From Carnegiea gigantea (Eukaryota; Streptophyta; Magnoliopsida; Caryophyllales; Cactaceae): a stretch of 64,000 bases of DNA. Location of the stretch: NCBI GenBank assembly GCA_029747015.1, contig JAKOGI010001543.1:146001-210000 (forward strand), given 5' to 3'. A program made the translations under genes and the position numbers. The notes under the pieces were generated by a model, which made no database searches, was not told the DNA's origin, and saw only the letters and a program-made list of their open reading frames with translations. Shown here piece by piece: positions 24,990-36,600 of the stretch; position 1 is the stretch's first letter; every line of letters starts with the position of its first letter.

Positions 24990-25900
24990 ATATTGGGTAA
25001 AAGACAAAATTGTCATCGACATAGGAGCTTTCCAATGCCATTGCATAACTTTGCTAACTCCTGTTATCCCTACTCGATACTATAGTTTTGTAACTTATGA
25101 CGGCAAGAGAACCACTCTTACTCAGCAATCTCAAATTATGATGAAAACTCTTGTATCACGTCTTTTAGATCATAATTGTTATGTCAATCCTATTATAAAC
25201 AATGAATTTTATCATATCCTATTGGGAATGTCTTCCTTGATAAATTTAGCTCCTGTGAAACAAGTTCCCTCATGTATCACTTTAATTGGCCACAACACTA
25301 AAATCATTCTTTGTAAAATATGAAACAAATTGAATTTACTGTTCCAGCTTACATTGAAATCACTACTAAAGACTTAGATATTGCTACATCAGCCTTAAGA
25401 GATGCAGAATCAGAAGTAACTTTCTTTCAACAATTTCTTTTACCAAAATGGGAAAAACTCCCTCCAAACAAAAAAGTACAAGTTAAAGGAATACATTCAT
25501 CAATTGCTTATTTAGAATATGTCCACAGTAATGTTCTTATCACTTCAGGAAACAAAATTCTTAACACTCATTTAGTATTTCAATACAATTCCGGCTATGA
25601 TATTTTACTTGGAAATGACTTTCTCAAACAGTTTGCCAGATTTACTGAAACCACATACACTGTTTATCTAACTACAAAATATGGCCATACTTTAAAAATA
25701 ACCACTTTAAAACATCCTTATAGAGTGCGCGTGAAGCATAGTGGATATGGTTATGACCAAATTTCACTTCAAACACAAATTCAAAAACCTACCTTCACGA
25801 TCACCATAATCAAAAAAGATGATTTTATTAACCAAGTTAAAACAAATCTATTCAGAAAATCCTTTATAATTTTGGAAACCAGAGCATACTGGAGCTAAAA
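24990..25900 (+). pseudogene. Viral aspartic protease region
   Basis: IVIDIGAF at 25009-25032 corresponds to the retropepsin active site, with D-I-G-A at 25018-25029 in place of the usual D-T/S-G-A, so a catalytic-loop residue is changed. Downstream 25051-25323 includes NNEFYHILLGMSSL. 25320-25898 includes GYDILLGNDFLKQFARF, a typical C-terminal strand of the caulimovirid protease, and then a linker to RT. A stop at 25321-25323 (TGA) splits the region. The enzyme would cut the viral polyprotein. Start and end are approximate. Confidence 0.65.
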
Positions 25901-25919
25901 TAGAATTAACCTAAGAAAT

Positions 25920-27189
25920 CTATATTAAAAAAAGACCTATGTTATACTCTGAAAAAGACATCAAAGAATTTTCAACACAGACTAAGGAGCTTTTAGAAAA
26001 GGGATTAATTATACCTTCTAAAGAAGCCTATTCTTCACCCACCTTTATAGTAATGAATGAAGCAGAACGTAGAAGAGTAAAGGCTAGAATGGTAATAAAT
26101 TCTAAGAAACTAAGTCCGTTTATCAAAATAGATAACTATTTCCTACCAAACAAAAAAGTTTTAATCAATTTAGTTAAAAACAAAAGGTATTTCTAAATTA
26201 AGATTTTGGCATATCAAAATCGAAGAAACAAGCATCAAATATACCAAATTCAGTACACTTCAAGGATTCTATGAATGGATTGTCATGCCACTCGGATTAA
26301 AAAATGCACCAAGAATATTTCAAAGAAGAATGGACAATGCTTTCAAATATTTGAACAGTTTTCTTGTTGTTTATATAGATGATATCCTAATAAGTTCAAA
26401 TACTCTCGAAGAACATAGAAAATATCTTAATCTCTTTATAGAGACGACTATTGAAGAAGGCATTTGCCTTAGTGAAAAGACAATTGTCATTGAAAAAGAA
26501 AAAAAAATGAATTTTTAGATTTTGAAGTAGGAACAAATAGAATAAGCCTACAACCACATATCTCAAGGAAAATTAATGAATATCCTGATGAGCTTCAAAC
26601 TAAAAAAACAAGTCCAAGGACTTTCAGGCTTACTAAACTATGTCAGCTCCTATATTCCTGACTTGGCAAAAAAGAAGAAAGATTTGCAAAGCCTGCTTCG
26701 TAAAAATAACATCCTTGGATGGACAATAAACATATGGAAATTGTTAGAGAACTGAAAGAAGAATGCTCGCAACTACCAAGTTTAAGACTCCTAGAACTAG
26801 AAGAGAACTCAGTTCTTCAAATGGATGTGTCTGACACAACTTAGGCGGCAGTTTTGAAAATAGACTTAAATGAAATCTATAGTTATCACAGCGGAACACT
26901 TTCAGAATGAGAAGAGAACTATAATACCATAGAAAAATAGCTTTTGGCAATCATTAGAGGTATTGGTAAATAGAGACTCTTTTTATTACCAAAACCGTTT
27001 GAGGTTTTAACTGATAACCAAGTAGCTTCTACTTTTGTTAAACAAGGTTTAGATAATAGACCTCACATGTAAAAATTACACAGATGGTAATTATTTTAAT
27101 CTCAATTTAATGCTACTTATGAGCATGTTGAAGGAAAAAGTAACTTTGTTGTAGGTTACCTCACTCGAGAAAATGAATACAGAGGATAA
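25920..27189 (+). pseudogene. Viral reverse transcriptase-RNase H
   Basis: RT begins with SEKDIKEFSTQTKELLEKGL and the SPTFIV and RMVINSKKL blocks. After a frameshift around 26190 it continues with GFYEWIVMPLGLKNAP, FQRRMD and VVYIDDILISS, the YIDD active site being at 26372-26383 and intact. RNase H follows with LQMDVSDTT, YNTIEK, FEVLTDNQ and a C-terminal YEHVEGKSNFVVGYLTRE. It ends at TAA 27187-27189. In-frame stops at 26842, 26908, 26938 and 26971 mostly replace codons where Trp is expected. The protein copies pregenomic RNA into DNA. It overlaps the next ORF by 17 bases. Confidence 0.85.
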
Positions 27190-28296
27190 GGGAAAAGCAC
27201 CCATGGAACTCATGGAAGAAGAGCAACTACTAAAAGAATTTGAAGACATCATGATCAATATCAATAAATATTATGAAGTTGTTGATGAAAAAATTGAACT
27301 CATTAAAGAAATAGTTATTGATCTTAGAGCTGATCTTGCAAAAGCTCAAAAGATCTCTTCTCATTTCTATCGAACTATTGAAAAACTCAATGAGAATTTC
27401 TCCAAAAAGGACCCCAAAAAAGTCTGAACCGAACTCTCAAACATCTTTTCATCCTTAGACGAGCTAAGGAAATGCCTCAAACCCCCTATCTGAAAAAAGA
27501 GAAAGAGAAGCATGAACTAAAAGCTAAACTATTAGCTCAAAAACCAGTTATTCAGCATACTAGCATCAGAGTTATTGGCAGCATCAGAGTTATTGACATA
27601 TCTTCAGATATGTTTTATAAAAACTTTTACGAGGCAACTATTCTTGCCTATCAGAAAATTTCTAAACTTCCTGAACTCTATTATAATCATAGAGATGATT
27701 TATTTCCAAGGATTATTACTTTTAATAAAGCAAGCCCTGAACTCATATATCAACTCTTAACCTACGGATATCTGAACTTTCTTTATCCAAGCTCAAGTTT
27801 AATTGAGTTGGAAAAGTTCCCAGATGCTTTCAAAAAAGCAATCAAGAACTTCAGCAAAATCTATGTCTTGTCTTTGATTTTTCTAAATCTCCCCTGGGAA
27901 AGATGAAGAAACAATCTATGAAGCTATTCATCTTGTTGAAATCAACGACATCTCTCCTAAAGCAACTATTCAAGCTGTCAAAAACAAACATTTCAAGGTT
28001 CCTGCCTTGATAAATCATGGCTAAACTATAAAATATCAATTGGAGTATTAGCTATCAAATGCTAGAGTGAACGATTAATGAGCAAAGGAGCAAGGACACT
28101 GTACTATGAAAACAATTTCATTCTCATCACTCCTGAAGGAGCTGCACATGTCACTATCGATGACAATATTTTCGACTTTAGCAATGATCTGGAGCCCAAA
28201 AACTTTTGCGAAAGTCCAACTATTCAAGCAAAATTTGCTGAACTCTATTAGGTAGAAAAAGAAAAATCCAAGGCACAAATCATGTTAAGCAAGTGA
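27173..28296 (+). pseudogene. Downstream viral ORF of unknown function
   Basis: An ATG at 27173 lies 17 bases inside the end of RNase H, suggesting re-initiation or coupling. The first frame (27173-27427) is acidic and helical: EDKGKAPMELMEEEQ, then KIELIKEIVIDLRADLAKAQ. After a stop and a shift, 27472-27906 has ISKLPELYYNHRDDLFPR, LTYGYLNFLYPSSSLIELE and FPDAFKKAIKNF. A last block (28078-28296) has GARTLYYENNFILITPEG. Position after RNase H matches ORF4 of tungroviruses and the transactivator ORF of caulimo-, cavemo- and solendoviruses. I cannot show homology to either by eye. Confidence 0.5.
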
Positions 28297-28319
28297 ACGA
28301 TGTAGATTTTGCCGACGCA

Positions 28320-28600
28320 AGAAGACAAAGAAGGTAAAATAACACTATCAAGAATAGTAAACTTTACCATATAATCTTATCTCTTTAAAATCTTATCTCT
28401 ATAATGTAAGCACTGAGGTTTGAGCGTACTTCTTTCCCTCTATGAGTAGGTACTCAGCAATCAGAGAGAGGCAGAGTTTTGCCAATCTTACGATTGCCTT
28501 TGTAAAAGATCATTTAAAGAAAATGTTCTAATTTCCTCATTTTGGGAAAGGAGAACAACTAGCAATGGAATAAAGAAATCTTTCTCTAAACTTGTGTCAA
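28320..28600 (+). promoter_or_regulatory. Candidate pararetroviral promoter and polyadenylation region
   Basis: After the last viral ORF there are GACGCAAGAAGACAAAG at about 28315-28331 (similar to as-1-like promoter elements), TATA-like sequences (ACCATATAATC near 28366, CTCTATAATG near 28398), and AATAAA at 28569-28574. In Caulimoviridae the promoter is followed within about 200 bases by a poly(A) signal, giving a terminally redundant RNA, and this spacing fits. Exact start and cleavage sites cannot be fixed from sequence. Confidence 0.4.
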
Positions 28601-28924
28601 TAATTTTTCATACAACTTTGGTTAGAGAGAGAATATATTAGAAAAACTGAACAAAGTCTGAAAAGTTGGTAATTCGCGTAGCAGAGGAGGAGTAAGACAT
28701 GGTACAAAAAGTAAGACGGATAGAACTCTTGAAGGTATAATTTTTCTAAATCGATTTCGTTTTGAAAGATTATGTGGCATACTGTTTGAAATTTCATTTT
28801 GCTAGTTAGTATCTAAGTACTACCTAAAATTTTTTGCCTGTAAGTGTGAATTACTTTAAAAATTCAAAAAATAATTTTACCATTTTTTTCCTTAAAAAAT
28901 CATTAGTAAATCTCGCCTCTATTC

Positions 28925-28936
28925 TGATATCAGAAC
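28925..28936 (+). other. tRNA-iMet-like primer binding site of the pararetrovirus
   Basis: TGATATCAGAAC differs at two positions (both G to A) from the canonical TGGTATCAGAGC. It lies about 500 bases after the candidate TATA boxes, the usual leader length, and marks the right end of recognisable viral sequence. Confidence 0.6.
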
Positions 28937-29050
28937 CTACCTACGATCTTAAATTCAACAAATTTATAAGAATAAAATAGTAAATTATCTAAAAAATAAG
29001 GAAAACAGTAAAATAAACTGTAGAAAAAGTTGATGAATCTTTTCTATCTA

Positions 29051-30201
29051 GGGTGTGTTTGGTAGGGGGAAAATTATTTTTTCGAAAAATGATTTTCCAC
29101 CTACATTTTCTGCTGTTTGGTATAATGGAAAATCATTTTCCCAGAAAATCATTTTCTGCTATTTGGTAGAATGAAAAACCATTTTCCAATACCATAAGTC
29201 TCAAGTGTTTGATACTAATAGGCTAAGCTAATAGATAAACAGTCAATTTAGTAATCAAGCAGTGCTTACAAAGTCGTCAAACAGTCACAAAGTCATAATT
29301 CTCAACTGTTTGTTCTCCTTAACCAAAAAAGGGGAGACCAAACAAAAAAAAGAGAGAGAAATATCACTTCATTCAATTGTTCTCCTTAAATTTTTCAAGC
29401 CAAATCCTTCTCAGTTTGTCGCTCTTCGCTAGAAAGCCCTTTGCAAAGTTTTCGCGCTTTACGAGGTGATCGAAAGTGCTACCCAAAAAGTCATCTTCAA
29501 ACCCTTCGGTTTTCATCACTTGTTGATAAAGAAGGTTGACATCCAACTTGGTTTTCAATCCTTTCACAAACTATTGCCTCCCTCAAATCAACCACCTCAA
29601 AGGCACACCCAAACTAGCCACAACTTCCAAATTCAAGCAAAATTTAACATATTACACAGAGATAAATGGGAAATTTCGGTTGACTAACCATATATATAAC
29701 GCAATAGACAGAAAAATTTGTAATTTTCAGTCCCATCAACAAAGAAAAGCCATTAATGGCGAGAGCCAAAACTTCCAAATTCAAGTAATTTTCAGCCGAA
29801 TTCAGAGAAATTGAAACTCTAGATCTAAAAACTTACCTGAAAAATTGAATCTGAATACAGTGGCAAGAATGCTTGGACTGAGACTCGAATACAGCGGCGA
29901 GAGTGCTTTAACCGGCTTCCAACAATGGTGAGAGCCAAAACTTCTAAATTCAAGAGAGAGAGTAAGGTTTTTGAATGTTGCTGAAACTTCCCTGAAATCG
30001 AACAGAAGTTACAGAAGCAGAGTTGTTTTCGAGCTTCGGGAAAACGATTTTACGGCTATTTTCACGGGAAAACATTTTTCTTCTAAGGAGGTAAAATTAT
30101 TTTCCTTTGAAAATGATTTTTCCCTCTGCTATTTACCAAACAACGTAAAATAGAAAAATTATTTTCCGAAAAAATGATTTTAGCCCCCATCAGACACACC
30201 C
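29051..30201. mobile_element. Non-autonomous PIF/Harbinger-like element
   Basis: It starts GGGTGTGTTTGGTAGGGGG and ends with the inverted counterpart CCCCCATCAGACACACCC. Both arms continue for about 45 bases with similar AT-rich subterminal repeats (AAAATGATTTT and relatives). CTA precedes (29048-29050) and follows (30202-30204), a 3-base target duplication as PIF/Harbinger elements make. The interior has no transposase motif; the small open frames at 29373-29814 are not convincing. It ends about 420 bases before the PRT6 start codon. Confidence 0.75.
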
Positions 30202-30204
30202 CTA

Positions 30205-30620
30205 ATATTAATGTATCTTTACAAAGTATGCACCTAGCTACTGCATACATGCGTATCTATTATAGAATTTCCGCTATATTATGCGACAGAAGTTGCACGC
30301 GGCCCAGCGCTCAGCGCAAGGGGAATAGAGAGAGAAACTGAAGCTCTGTGGGATGATCATCAAAAGCAGTGGCCTATTACGTTTAAAGTTTCCAGATATC
30401 ACTACTCTCCTCTTGTCTTCTCTTAGACTGCCGCCATTCAAACTGCTGGAACAACAACAGAATAGTCTGTTTTCTATTAGGGGTTTTGAGGTTCTTCTGC
30501 TCTCAAATTCATCTTCAGTTTTTGGTTTATCGATCAATCAAAGAGAGCAGGCTGGGTAGGGAAGGCTCTCGTTCCAGCAACTGTTGCCGCTGCGTGGACT
30601 GGTTGCGGAAGCTTCTCAGG
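30205..30620 (+). promoter_or_regulatory. PRT6: PRT6 proximal promoter and 5' UTR
   Basis: A TATA-like CTATATTATG lies at about 30274-30283, followed by a purine-rich stretch (AATAGAGAGAGAAACTG near 30325) and then pyrimidine-rich 5' UTR-like sequence to the ATG at 30621. Unrelated short ATG frames precede it (for example 30353 and 30486). The transcription start is an inference. The region between the Harbinger element and the ATG is only about 420 bases. Confidence 0.4.
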
Positions 30621-30686
30621 ATGGAAATTGATTCGCCTTCTCCTGAAAGCGACGCCATTTTCTCTCCTCGTGATCGGATCATTCAG
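30621..30686 (+). CDS. PRT6: PRT6 exon 1 (start codon)
   Basis: It encodes 22 residues starting [14 protein letters not shown] and ending DRIIQ. The length and the join to [11 protein letters not shown] match the plant PRT6 N-terminus. The donor is GTCACG, weaker than the GTAAG/GTATG type used by other introns here, and decides the exon end by phase. Confidence 0.85.
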
Positions 30687-33600
30687 GTCACGTGATTTTC
30701 TCTCCTGTTGGTCCTTGAACTGCATTTTTATATGATCTCTGTTGTTTTTGTGTCGTAGCTAATTGATGAAAACTGAAGAAAATCGACCTTTTAGTTTTTT
30801 GGTTTTCAATTTTTCTTTTAAAAATGTATTTTCACTAATCAAACCCTGCCACTCTAGAGCTGGGATTGGATACGATTGTCATTTGGGTTTTGGTCCCAGG
30901 ATATCATTAGGTCCCAGGAAATTTTGAAAGGACATAGTGTCTCAAACATCCATCGAGATCTTTCGTTCCACCCCACTTGAATAAATAGCAAATGGAATTG
31001 ACTGTCAAATACCAAGAGTCCAGCTTTTCTTCACTCTTCTTCTCCAAGCAACCAAGACATCTTCGACATTTGAAGGTTGAGGTGTCGAACTGAAGGATTC
31101 AAATTAGGGTTTCGGTTGTGGTACAGGAAACTTGCTCTGAAGCGGCAGTCTGCATACAATATTGCGGATGGCGCAAGGCGCAAATGTGGTTTGCCCAAGT
31201 CCAAAACTTTTCCGATGTAGCCGTTTTGTTGCGGAACGGCCGTTGAACCCAACTAACCCCCATCAAGGAAAGAGGCAACTGCCAAATGCTCTTTTCTGGC
31301 GTGGCACATTACTGTTGTTGATAATATGCCAACTACATGTCTTGTTTATCTCTATGTTGATATTATACATGCTAACTCTGAAACTGATTTTATTTGGCAG
31401 AGGTTAGCTGTAAGCGGAGTTCCAGAGGAATACTTGGAAGACTTTCAGCCTGGTCTTGTTTCTTTTGTTAAAAGCAACAAATCCCTCTTACCAGATATAG
31501 TGTCGGCCATCTTACCTAGTGATGGAGACATTGCAGAAGCAGTCAATGAGACAAAATCTGGTTCTAGTAAGGCTCTGGGCCATCCATCCTTGAAAGACCA
31601 GTTTCGTGAAAGTATGATTTGGTTAAAATGGTTGATGTTTGAGGGTGATCCCAGCAGTGCTCTGGAGGATATGGCTCAAATAAGCAGTCAGCATGGCGTA
31701 TGTGGTGCCGTTTGGGGCAAAAATGACATAGCATTCCGTTGTCGAACCTGTGAACTTGACCCTACATGTGCAATTTGTGTACCTTGTTTCCAGAATGGGA
31801 ATCACAAGAATCATGACTATTCCATCATTTACACTGGAGGAGGTTGCTGTGATTGTGGAGATGAGACTGCCTGGAAACGCGAGGGCTTCTGTTCCAAGCA
31901 TAAAGGCGCAGAACAAATACAGCCGCTTCCTGATGAGATTGGCAATTCTGTTGGACCTGGTTTAGATGCTCTCTTCAGGTGCTGGAAAGACAAACTTTTG
32001 GCTGCTGAGACCACATCAAGGGAAGACTCTATCGTCAGCAGTCTTGCAATAGGACTGCGAAAGATTGCTAGTGAGCTAACTTATGTCATTGTGGAGACGC
32101 TTCTAGAGTTTTGCAATAACAGTGAAAGTTTGCTCAGCTTTGTTTCCAAGAGGCTGATGAGCACAGTTGGTTTAATTGGGTTGTTGGTAAGAGCTGAAAG
32201 GTTCTTGAGTATTGATGTAACGAAAAAGTCGCATGAATTGCTTCTCAAGCTTCTGGGTGAGCCTACATTCAAATATGAATTTGCAAAAGTATTTGTAGAT
32301 TATTATCCTGTCCCTGTGACTGAAGTTCTCAAAGCATCTGGTGATATTGTTCTCAAAAAATATCCTCTGCTATCAATGTTTGGTGTGCAAATTTTTACTG
32401 TCCCAACACTGACCCCGTGTCTTGTGAAGGAAAGAAATCTTTTGGTTATACTTTTGGAGTGCTTGGGAGAAATTCTTCTTTATTGCTGTGGTGAGGATGG
32501 CCACTTTCAGGTAAGCTGTTTCATTTTTCACAGTGCTTGGTGTTTGTTTCTGTGAGAATGTGACTATAATCATGCTTGGGATAAACACTTCTTTTTTGCT
32601 GTTCCCTGATTGGACGCGAAGGTGTTAGGACTGAGGGAGGTGAAGAAAATCCTTTGAGACACTGTTTCCATCTGCTAGAGGATCTGGTATAAAGGGCTGA
32701 GATCAGCAGCTGTCTTCTATCATCTAAGAAGCACGGACACCGACACGTGACACACATACGACATGATTCTGCCATGTGGACATGTGATTTTTCATAAAAG
32801 TAGGGGACGGCACGTATAGTAGACACGTAGTGGTTAGAAAATATTTATTCTATTACCTGAGCGTTTATAATTTGTTTTATATCTTTATCTTTGAGAGGGT
32901 TATGTTTGGATGAGAACAATGGCAAATTGTTCATAATATATGCATTCTACATCTATCGATAGCATAACCTAATTTCTTCATACTGTTGATATGTTTTGCT
33001 TGTGTTGGAGAGTGTCTGAAGAGTGTCCGAGAGTGTTGGTGTTCGACACGTGTCGGACACGGATACGTGAAACCGTGGTGAGTGTCCGTGCTTCTTACTC
33101 CATCATGTCCCCTGTTTTTTGCCCATCTGTTTTGCTTCCTTCCAGCCTTTTCTTCTTTGTCCCACTCCTATCTCATAGGATCTCTTTCTTTAATTTATTT
33201 TCTTCTTAAGCTAGTTCCTCTTTGTCTAGTTTCACCTTGCGTTTTGCTTTCCTTCCTCCGTGCTCACACCTGTAGGCCTACCTCACTTGCCTTGTCTCTC
33301 TTTTCTCTTTCAATTTACTTCTACCTTCTACCCTACTGGGTGGCAATTGCATTGTCGCTGTCTTAGTTTAGAAAAGTGCAGGTGAGGCGCGCCTAGGCGA
33401 GAGGCGCATGGCCGGTCACCTCACACATACCCAAGCGCTGCAAACTCTCGATGTGACGAGAGGCGTGCGCCTCATGGTGCCTTAGGGCGAGGCGCAAGGC
33501 GATCAAGGCTCGTGCCCAGAGGATTATAAGGTTTTCAGTTGAAAAAAAAGAAAAATTTAAAAGAATTGGTGATTTTTTTAGCTTGCCTGTTTCGTTCCCT

Positions 33601-36600
33601 CATGAACATCCCCAAATTCGAAACCCTAGAGAGCTGTTTCATCGGCTCCAGCCGCAAGTCTGCAACCCTCCATCCACAAGGTATGCTTCCCTTCTCCTTT
33701 GCTTTCTCTTCTTCTTTACTTCTTCTTGACTTCTTGACTTTTCTTCTTCCTTGCTGCTGTTCTTCGGTTGACCGCTGGCCCGACTCTTCTTCTTTTCTTT
33801 TTTCTTTCTTCTTCTTTACTTGCTTTCATCTTCTCTCCTCATTCTCTTCATCGGCCCTTTCTATCCATCTTTGACAGTTTTCTACTCCCCTTCAACCCTT
33901 CTAATGTCTGATCCCAAATTTAGGTTTTCTTGATTGTTTAAATTGAGCTCTTTTTTTGTCTTTTTTGTCTATGTGAGTAAGGGAGTTGTGACTGTTGTCG
34001 GTGTTGCGTGACTCACTGTTTGTATTTTTTTTCTTTTCGTGTTTTTGTTTTCCTTGATTGTTTATTTTTATTATGTATTTTTGCAATCCTAGTGCCTGCT
34101 GCCTCTCAGTCTCTGCCTCTGGCTGTGACTTTGTGCGCTTTTTTTAGATGCAATTAGTCAATTATAATTTCTGATTATTTATCTGTTGATTGCTATTGAA
34201 TTAGTATTAGGCTGAGACTTTGAGTTAAATGAAGATTTCAACCCCAACTAGTAACGCTTGAGGTTTGGGTTCCTCTAAATCTGTGGACCAGGGAAGTATG
34301 GGAAGCAAGATCCAACAAATAGGAATAATTTCTTTTGCAACTTTTGTGGAGTGAGAACCACTGGGGGTGTTGTTTGACTCAAACATCTAGTTGATGGACA
34401 CCAAAAAGAAGCTAGCTTGTCTAAACTTCTTCCATGTTCTTCTGTGTGTGTTTTAGGATATTGTCATGCTATATTTTTGTATTGTACACTATTTGCAATA
34501 CTTTTAGTACCCATATTGATGTCCAATTGTTTGTTTTATGCCACTATTATCATAATTAAGTCATGTAAATTGTTTTGGAGCCTTTTTTTGGCTAAATAAG
34601 ACTCGCCTCGCGCTTTTTCAAACTAAGGTCGTGGTCGATGGCATCATGTGGTAAGCAAAGGCTAAAACTCCTGCAAAAGGCTGCGATAGCCTTATCTATC
34701 TCTTGCGCTGTCTTTTGTATCCCTCCCTTCTGCATGTTATCGCGCTGTCATCTGGTACCTCATATTTCAGGAGGCTATTGTCAAGGCAGTGATCTTTCAT
34801 ATAGAGTGAGATCTTGGTCTTTCTCTTCCTTGATCTTATCTCTTTCTTGCATGGGTTTAATTTGCTGGAGTCTTCTATTCACAGATTCGCTCACTCGCAT
34901 GTGAGGTGGTGTCCAGTGTGGCCCATTATGGCAGGTGGAGAAGAATGCAATAGGATCTATGCAGGTGTGATGCGGGACAGAATTTATGGTGGGTAAAATG
35001 GGTTTAGCGGATTTTTAGGGGATTTGATGAGAAATAAGAAAAAATCAAAGAAAACTGTAAATAAAAGATAGAGTACTTAGGAACCCACCTAAGAAAACCC
35101 AGGAGATCCACCTAGGGGTTGCGAGAATGGAAGCTGTCAATAAAAGATAGAATCTTAGTTTAAAAAGGCATGAGACGCATTGAGGCGCTAGGCACGAGCC
35201 TCGAGGCGAAGGCGCATGTTTCATGGATGCGAGGCGCTTCTTTACACAGAAATGCTTAAAATGTACTCAATAGATAGATTTTGCCCAAATGAGCTATATG
35301 ATTGCATCAATGTGGAATTAGATATCAATATTAACTATTACAATTTGAATAACATTCCTAAAATAGTTTAAAATATGATAAAAAGTAAATTATATTATTT
35401 AAAGCCTCTACTGTCATCTATCATATCTGACACGCAAGGTGCATTCACCAAAGGGCGGCTCATCTCCGATAATACTTTTATTGCATATGAGGTGCTCCAT
35501 GCCATGCGTGGTGATACGACTGTGGATGGCTCCATGGCTGTCAAACTCGACATGTCCAAGGCCTTTGATAGGGTCAAGTGGCCTTTCTTAGGAACGTAAT
35601 GTTGAGATTGGGCTTTCAAGAGGACTGGGTCAATCTTGTCATGAGATGCATCAAGTTCTTAGATTTAAAAAGCCCGAGGCGCAAAAAAGCGCAAAGGGTC
35701 CTGGAGCCCGGGGCGTGGATTTCGAGGCGAAGGCGCGGGCTTTTCAGACGTGAGGCGCACTTTGACCATAAAATGCTCCAAAATCATTCCCAAACCATAT
35801 TTCTTTGAAAATAAGGTAGATAACGACATCAAATAAGAAATTAAACATCAAGATAACCACGAATAACATTGCAAGTAGTCATAAAACACGCTAACATAAC
35901 ATCATAGTTTCTCAAAGTACACGCCAGAAGATAGTAGAAGTCTTAAAAGATAGAAACTAGCATAGCTATAGAAGGAAAGCATAAAACACATAGCACACAA
36001 AGCAAAACAGCTCATAAAGGTGAACTAAGCATCCTCATCATCATCTAACACCACATGCTCGGCATCTTCATCATCATCCACCAACTCAACATCGTCTCCA
36101 ATATCATCTTCCTCTTCCTCTGAAGTCTCTTCAAATTCCTCTTCCTCATCTTCATCAAACAATTGAGTACGAGCTCGGGAGGATTTAGAACTAGAGGCAT
36201 GAGCGGGAGCTTTTCCTTTGTCCCTTGCCGAAATTTTAGCTGTGCTAATGTTTGTTGATCCTCTACGCCTAGTGCTATAGCGGGACTCATTAGCGCCACA
36301 AGCTTGAGCAACAGCTGCCCAAGTCAAAGTATCCCCCTCAAACACAAGATCATTATCATCTGGATCATCTTCCATTATCCCAAGCAATCACTCATTGCTT
36401 TCATCAATTTCTTTTAAGAGAATGGGATCTCTAGAGCTACTCTCTTCACGTCTGCGCTTTAATGCACGATTTGATTTGACAAAAACTAAATCATTTAATC
36501 GGGATTGTGCTAGCCTATTTCTCTTCTTGCTGTGAAGCTGTTAACAAAAGTAAATAGGTTTAATTAGTCACTAATAAACTACAAATTACGTAACCGGATA

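Larger units (their letters stand above)
21762..28936 (+). mobile_element. Endogenous pararetrovirus (Caulimoviridae), about 7.2 kb, degraded
   Basis: The order on the + strand is two or three small upstream ORFs, a capsid-like part with a caulimovirid zinc finger, movement-protein motifs, aspartic protease, RT with YIDD, RNase H, a further ORF overlapping the end of RNase H, a non-coding region with AATAAA, and a tRNA-iMet-like primer site at the extreme right. There are no LTRs and no integrase, as expected for a pararetrovirus integrated by the host. The length fits one complete genome. Every ORF is broken by stops or shifts, so it is an old copy. Capsid placed before movement protein resembles the cavemovirus/solendovirus arrangement more than that of most genera; genus assignment is an inference. 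Confidence 0.8.

Noticed and set aside
31326..31400. In-frame ATG upstream of exon 2 as the PRT6 start
   Set aside because: The sequence before 31401 is intronic, with a good acceptor, and exon 1 at 30621 supplies the conserved N-terminus.
36025..36387. Separate acidic protein gene
   Set aside because: The Asp/Glu-rich frame continues the hAT transposase last exon after a single TGA, so it is its C-terminal tail.
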